Part shown: in pieces, positions 6,381 through 9,088 of the stretch
Position numbering within the stretch: position 1 is the first letter of the stretch
Layout: each line of letters opens with the position of its first letter
From: CAIWGV01 sp964515175
Lineage (GTDB): Bacteria > Pseudomonadota > Alphaproteobacteria > UBA7879 > UBA5542
Direction of reading: 5' to 3'
Assembly: GCA_964515175.1 (NCBI GenBank)
Contig: CAZEUR010000043.1
Coordinates: 1-9,088, forward strand
Length of the DNA: 9,088 nt
Program-made: the position numbers and the translations under genes
Notes under the pieces: generated by a model
Told to the model about the DNA's origin: nothing
The model's input: only the letters and a program-made list of their open reading frames with translations
Database searches by the model: none

Positions 6381-7409
6381 CTATTTCTTCGCAATAACAG
6401 AAGGATGGAGGTTAAGAGGTTCATACTTGAAGCTGATATTATCTGCAGAAAATCCAGCTTTTGTTAGAATTTCCCGCATCTTCTCTTCGCTGCGGAAAGA
6501 AGCTGTCCATCGGGAGGGGATAGCTTCCATCATTAAGCTCATTCGAGCCATAGTCGCTTCAGGAATGGATGTAAGGTTCCATTGATCAGTTGGAAGAATA
6601 AAGCTAGCAATTGCTTTTCCACCAATTTCTAAAGAGTCATAGAAGTTTTTGAAGAGAGCTTCTAAACGATCATCCTCTCCAATGTAAAAAGTGAAGCCAT
6701 TGCAGGTAATAATATCAAAAGGGCCTCCTTCAAGAGGCTGCCAGGCATCTTGTTTCTTGAAAGTTACTTCAACGTAGCCGTGACGATGTGCATTTGCTTG
6801 AGCTACATCAAGAGATTCTTGATCTATATCAAATCCAAATAGTTTTAAATCCAGAGTTGATGGATAACTGAGCTTCAGAAACTCATAGAATGTACCACAA
6901 GCAACGGATGCAAACTTTAATTCCCTTGCTCCTTTAGAGCAACTTTCAAATATAGTTTCATTAAGGATAGCTCTTACATTTCGATGGTTGGCCTGGTAGG
7001 CAAGTACAACCGGTGCATTTTCAAAATGAATACGATCTGGCTCTGTTATAGGGTTATCCATAGGATCTCTTCCTGTTATTTTTCCGTCCTCTGGATAAAG
7101 AGTCATGAATTCTGTTAAAGGTCCATTCGGTCCCCCATTTACCATATAAAACCTTAAAAGAAGGGATTGGGAGCATTGTTCAACAAACCCTATAAGCTGT
7201 TCTTTGCGCGCATCTGGTATTTCTTTCCCTCTTATTTTGCCAATTAACTCTTCTTTTCTCGCTTCAGCTGTCACAGCATCTATGCTGACCATGCGGTGAG
7301 AAAGAGTTTGGTATGAAGGCAAATCTTCATTGCCTGTAGCAGCAGCAAAAGATTTTGAAAGAAGTGTGCTGGCTACAAATACCATTAATCCTAATTGAGT
7401 AAATTTCAT
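6381..7409 (-). CDS. Exported class I SAM-dependent methyltransferase
   Basis: The 342-residue product opens with a signal peptide (MKFTQLGLMVFVASTLLSKS, cut near FAA at about 22-23) and a leader with YQTLSHR (33-39). A helical region follows, then a Rossmann-type methyltransferase core from about 160: motif I KFASVACGTFYEFL (165-178) for the SAM-binding loop, acidic motif II LFGFDIDQESLDVA (190-203), motif III KKQDAWQPL (218-226), motif IV FDIITCNGF (231-239) and the post-IV helix plus LEIGGKAIASF (260-270). The fold is clear; the methyl acceptor is unknown. SAM is not normally available in the periplasm, so a secreted methyltransferase would need another compartment, such as host cytosol, to be active. 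AGGAG sits about 7 bases before the ATG and includes part of the stop of the upstream ybaK-like gene. Confidence 0.88.
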   Translation of the reverse strand: MKFTQLGLMVFVASTLLSKSFAAATGNEDLPSYQTLSHRMVSIDAVTAEARKEELIGKIRGKEIPDARKEQLIGFVEQCSQSLLLRFYMVNGGPNGPLTEFMTLYPEDGKITGRDPMDNPITEPDRIHFENAPVVLAYQANHRNVRAILNETIFESCSKGARELKFASVACGTFYEFLKLSYPSTLDLKLFGFDIDQESLDVAQANAHRHGYVEVTFKKQDAWQPLEGGPFDIITCNGFTFYIGEDDRLEALFKNFYDSLEIGGKAIASFILPTDQWNLTSIPEATMARMSLMMEAIPSRWTASFRSEEKMREILTKAGFSADNISFKYEPLNLHPSVIAKK

Positions 7410-7419
7410 TTTTATTCTC

Positions 7420-7899
7420 CTATTTAATCGAAACTACTTGACCTTCTGTCATGGTTAACAGATCTGGGGATTTGAAATTAAAGACAGCATTAGGCGTACC
7501 TGCTGCTGCCCAGACGCTTTCAAATTTTAAAAGATCTTCGTCAATAAAAATAAGGTCTATTTTTTGTTTATGACCGATGGGAGGAATGCCGCCGATGGCA
7601 AAGCCTGTAATGTCGCGTGCAAAATCAGCATCTGCTTTTATGAGGGGTTCTCCCAAAAGGGCTTCAATTGCTTTTTCGTTAACTCTGTTAGGTCCTGAAA
7701 CTAAAAGCAAAACAGGATGGTTAGTGTCAGCTGTCTTAAAAATTAAAGATTTTACAATCTGCCCTACTTCACATCCAATGGACTGCGCCGCATCATTGGC
7801 TGTTCGTGTGCTTGAAGGCAATTCTAAAACTGTACAGCTTAACCCCTTTGCATCCAGAGAATCTTGTACGCTTTGAGCGCTTTTGGTGAGGGGCTGCAT
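7420..7899 (-). CDS. YbaK/EbsC family aminoacyl-tRNA deacylase-like protein
   Basis: With start ATG 7899 the protein has 159 residues, the family's usual size, and no signal peptide. It is a YbaK/ProX/EbsC editing-domain protein: IGCEVGQIVKSLIF (41-54) with the conserved Lys50, VLLLVSGPNRVN (63-74), FAIGGIPPIGH (100-110) with the G-x-x-P-x-G-H loop, IFIDEDLLKF (117-126) and WAAAGTPNAVF (130-140). Family members hydrolyse mischarged tRNA such as Cys-tRNA(Pro) in the cytosol; which tRNA is edited here cannot be told. The open frame extends to ATG 7953, but that start lies in the -35 box, whereas ATG 7899 has AAGGA at the right distance. It is the first gene of an operon, 10 bases ahead of the methyltransferase gene. 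The pairing with two exported enzymes has no obvious metabolic logic. Confidence 0.92.
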   Translation of the reverse strand: MQPLTKSAQSVQDSLDAKGLSCTVLELPSSTRTANDAAQSIGCEVGQIVKSLIFKTADTNHPVLLLVSGPNRVNEKAIEALLGEPLIKADADFARDITGFAIGGIPPIGHKQKIDLIFIDEDLLKFESVWAAAGTPNAVFNFKSPDLLTMTEGQVVSIK

Positions 7900-7905
7900 A
7901 AAATT

Positions 7906-7910
7906 TCCTT
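7906..7910 (-). promoter_or_regulatory. Ribosome binding site fixing the ybaK-like start
   Basis: AAGGA on the minus strand stands 6 bases before ATG 7899. The alternative in-frame ATG at 7953 has no such site and falls in the promoter, so the shorter 159-residue product is preferred. Confidence 0.75.
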
Positions 7911-7924
7911 TCAAAATCAGCCTT

Positions 7925-7953
7925 TTAGTACCAATTTTCCAAAGAACTGTCAA
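7925..7953 (-). promoter_or_regulatory. Sigma-70-type promoter of the ybaK-methyltransferase-GFA operon
   Basis: The minus strand shows a perfect -35 box TTGACA (7953-7948), a 17-base spacer and a -10 box TACTAA (7930-7925) preceded by TGG, an extended -10 feature. Transcription would begin near 7918, leaving a leader of about 19 bases that holds the ribosome binding site. This is the best promoter in the window. A small GGTC-AAAAG-GACC inverted repeat lies 17-29 bases upstream (7970-7982). Confidence 0.6.
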
Positions 7954-8002
7954 TTTAAAGAGAGAATCAGGTCAAAAGGACCGATGCATTTTAATTTTAG
8001 AG

Positions 8003-8504
8003 CTATTCTCCTCTCTCAAAAAAATCTACGTTCTCTAGGCCGTACCAAGGATTTTCTCGTTTTTCTGCCTCACTTATTAGGGACTTGAGAGCTTCTAAAG
8101 GAGAAGAAGGGGTTTTTTTTCTAAATTTTAAAAAGGCAGCGCGCGCAATTTTCCTCACTTGTCGAGTGAAAAGGGGAGAGGAAATTAAGGGTTCTCCTTT
8201 TGTGAAAGCTACTATGGCAGGCTGTTCTATCCGAGACCATAGTATCTTAGAAACGAAGCCTCTTGCCTCTACATCTCCTTTAGAGAGAAAGTGCTCTAAA
8301 TTTTCTGAAAACAGAGTAAGAAGGAGCTTTTCTTTTTTTTAAGTCCATTTCTTCCTGAAAAGAAGCAGGAGAAATTGCACCATGTTCTCGCTGTCTGAGA
8401 AGAACAGCGGTATTGGAAGAGGGCGCCTTATCTTTTTCTCCCTCTGTTGCTGCTTGAAGGCAAGAAATAGATGCCAGAAGTGAAGATATTATTATAAATC
8501 TCAT
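8003..8504 (-). CDS. Small exported protein, frame interrupted at an A8 run
   Basis: I do not recognise the family. The start frame (ATG 8504) gives a signal peptide MRFIIISSLLASISCLQA (cut near 18-19), then a polar stretch, and meets TAA at 8280-8282 after 74 codons. At the run of eight A (8333-8340), after EEMDLKK (residue 57), the +1 frame is open for 109 more codons to a TAG at 8003-8005. That frame reads like real protein, with EKLLLTLFSENLEHFLSKGD, an aromatic/basic RQVRKIARAAFLKFRKK and NPWYGLENVDFF near the end, and has no ATG of its own. The reconstructed product is about 166 residues. Loss of one A, or gain of two by transcriptional slippage, would restore the frame; a sequencing error or decay is equally possible. 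The ATG is 4 bases after the amidase stop, so the gene is probably cotranscribed and coupled. Confidence 0.7.
8333..8340 (-). other. A8 homopolymer at the frame break
   Basis: The coding (minus) strand reads TTAAAAAAAAG here. Runs of eight or more A are known hot spots for polymerase slippage and for base-count errors in sequencing. The start frame passes through as TTA AAA AAA AGA; dropping one A gives TTA AAA AAA GAA and enters the long downstream frame. A second A8 run lies at 8113-8120 in the same gene and leaves the frame intact. Confidence 0.75.
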
Positions 8505-8508
8505 ATTC

Positions 8509-9088
8509 TTATTTCCCAGTTTCTTTATATTTAGATGTAAGTCCCCAAGCCCAGAGCATAGCATCTTTATCAACTCTGGGATTGTAGTGGCTTGGTTGTT
8601 GATTGTGAGAAAAATGACTCTTAAACGCTTTAACAACACCATGATGATTAGGGGTCACAACGGAACTTTCTGGAAAGACATATCCATACTCTTTCAGCAT
8701 TTGTAAGAAGAAGGCCTCACTTGTGCCTTGAGGCAAAGGTTCTTTTGGAGAATAACGCGTTGAGATAGCCTCAGGAGTTCTTTCTTCTGCTCCAAGCCAT
8801 GCACCTACGCCATACCTAACATGGAGTTCTTCCCACGGGAAAAGAATGCCTGGATCTTGTTTTCTGCTAGGCGCAATATCCGCATGTCCCACAACATTTT
8901 GGGGAAGAATGCCATATCTTTTAACAATATCTGTACTTAATTTACCTAATGTATCAATTTGAGCAGGATCAAAGGCAAACCAGGTTGGGTTAGAGGCTTC
9001 ATCTCCTACGTAACCCTTATTGATATTCTCAATGGCCTTGTTGCATAAGTGAGGGTGGTGTTCGTAGTTGAGGGAAGAGACTAAATGG
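8509..9088 (-). CDS. N-acetylmuramoyl-L-alanine amidase, AmiD-like, C-terminal 192 residues (5' end outside window)
   Basis: The minus frame is open to the window edge. The visible part carries the second half of an Amidase_2 (PGRP-type) zinc domain: KAIENINKGY with the likely catalytic Glu (visible residue 20), and VVGHADIAPSRKQDPG with zinc ligands His68 and Asp78. The His-Asp spacing of ten and Glu-His spacing of about 48 agree with E. coli AmiD (Glu104, His151, Asp161). LFPWEEL and the GVGAWLG segment follow as in AmiD/AmpD. Residues about 120-187 match the C-terminal peptidoglycan-binding-like helical domain (LQMLKEYGYVFPE, VVKAFKSHF, DKDAMLWAWGL). The enzyme cuts the bond between MurNAc and L-Ala in murein or muropeptides. 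The first zinc His and any signal or lipobox are upstream, so periplasmic AmiD versus cytosolic AmpD cannot be settled; the extra C-terminal domain favours AmiD. Confidence 0.92.
   Translation of the reverse strand, partial: HLVSSLNYEHHPHLCNKAIENINKGYVGDEASNPTWFAFDPAQIDTLGKLSTDIVKRYGILPQNVVGHADIAPSRKQDPGILFPWEELHVRYGVGAWLGAEERTPEAISTRYSPKEPLPQGTSEAFFLQMLKEYGYVFPESSVVTPNHHGVVKAFKSHFSHNQQPSHYNPRVDKDAMLWAWGLTSKYKETGK

Noticed and set aside
7900..7953. Start of the ybaK-like gene at ATG 7953
   Set aside because: The extra 18 residues resemble no family member, and the ATG lies within the TTGACA promoter box; ATG 7899 has a good ribosome binding site.
7970..7982. GGTC-AAAAG-GACC hairpin as a terminator after the split gene
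   Set aside because: The stem is only four pairs and no T-run follows on the minus strand; at most it is a weak operator-like palindrome near the -35 box.
7864..8342. Two plus-strand open frames (7864-8088 and 8085-8342)
   Set aside because: They lie antisense to the ybaK promoter region and to the +1 half of the split gene, have no ribosome binding site, signal or family likeness, and are explained as shadows of the minus-strand frame.
8505..8642. Start of the split gene at ATG 8642
   Set aside because: It would overlap the amidase gene by over 130 bases and put a signal peptide in mid-protein; ATG 8504 starts cleanly with the signal peptide just after the amidase stop.
1..9088. CRISPR array, tRNA/rRNA gene, riboswitch, toxin-antitoxin or known defence system
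   Set aside because: No regularly spaced repeats, no tRNA-like cloverleaf or rRNA stretch, and no recognisable defence or toxin-antitoxin gene pair were seen on either strand by eye. A covariance-model scan would be the decisive test.

Overview
The window is about 9.1 kb of AT-rich, densely packed bacterial DNA with roughly 40% G+C by eye. Short gaps, ATGA start/stop overlaps and many N-terminal signal peptides fit a Gram-negative bacterium. The mix of an AmiD-type amidase, CsaA, YbaK/EbsC and lineage-specific exported proteins beside an IS end suggests a host-associated alphaproteobacterium, perhaps of the Holosporales/Rickettsiales kind. That placement is inference; no marker gene here proves it.

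Layout, left to right. Bases 1-102 are the right end of an IS256-family insertion sequence (transposase C-terminus plus terminal repeat). After about 170 non-coding bases comes an unrecognised exported protein (277-1422, +). Next is a two-part GNAT acetyltransferase (1489-2271, +), behind a pair of near-identical 13-base repeats. It converges on a four-gene minus-strand operon read from 4725 down to 2268: alpha/beta hydrolase, exported DUF1937-like protein, exported ABM (YgiN-like) monooxygenase, and a second two-part GNAT protein. The two GNAT genes share the bases of their stop codons. From 4773 a short plus-strand pair encodes an exported DUF6624 protein and CsaA, joined by an ATGA overlap. 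A second minus-strand operon (7899 down to 5808) encodes a YbaK/EbsC-type deacylase, an exported SAM-dependent methyltransferase and an exported GFA/CENP-V zinc protein. It has a good sigma-70 promoter. At the right edge, also on the minus strand, lie the C-terminal 192 residues of an AmiD-like amidase and, 4 bases later, a small exported protein whose frame is broken at a run of eight A.

The most striking theme is export. Seven of the twelve proteins outside the IS element begin with a Sec-type signal peptide. In four of these the mature domain belongs to a family that normally works in the cytosol: DUF1937, ABM monooxygenase, GFA and a class I methyltransferase. The methyltransferase and GFA protein also share a leader of about 50 residues ahead of unrelated catalytic domains. 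If the organism lives inside a host cell, these could be enzymes delivered outside the bacterial cytoplasm; that step is inference. The second notable point is the frameshifted gene at 8003-8504, whose two halves together give a coherent protein of about 166 residues.
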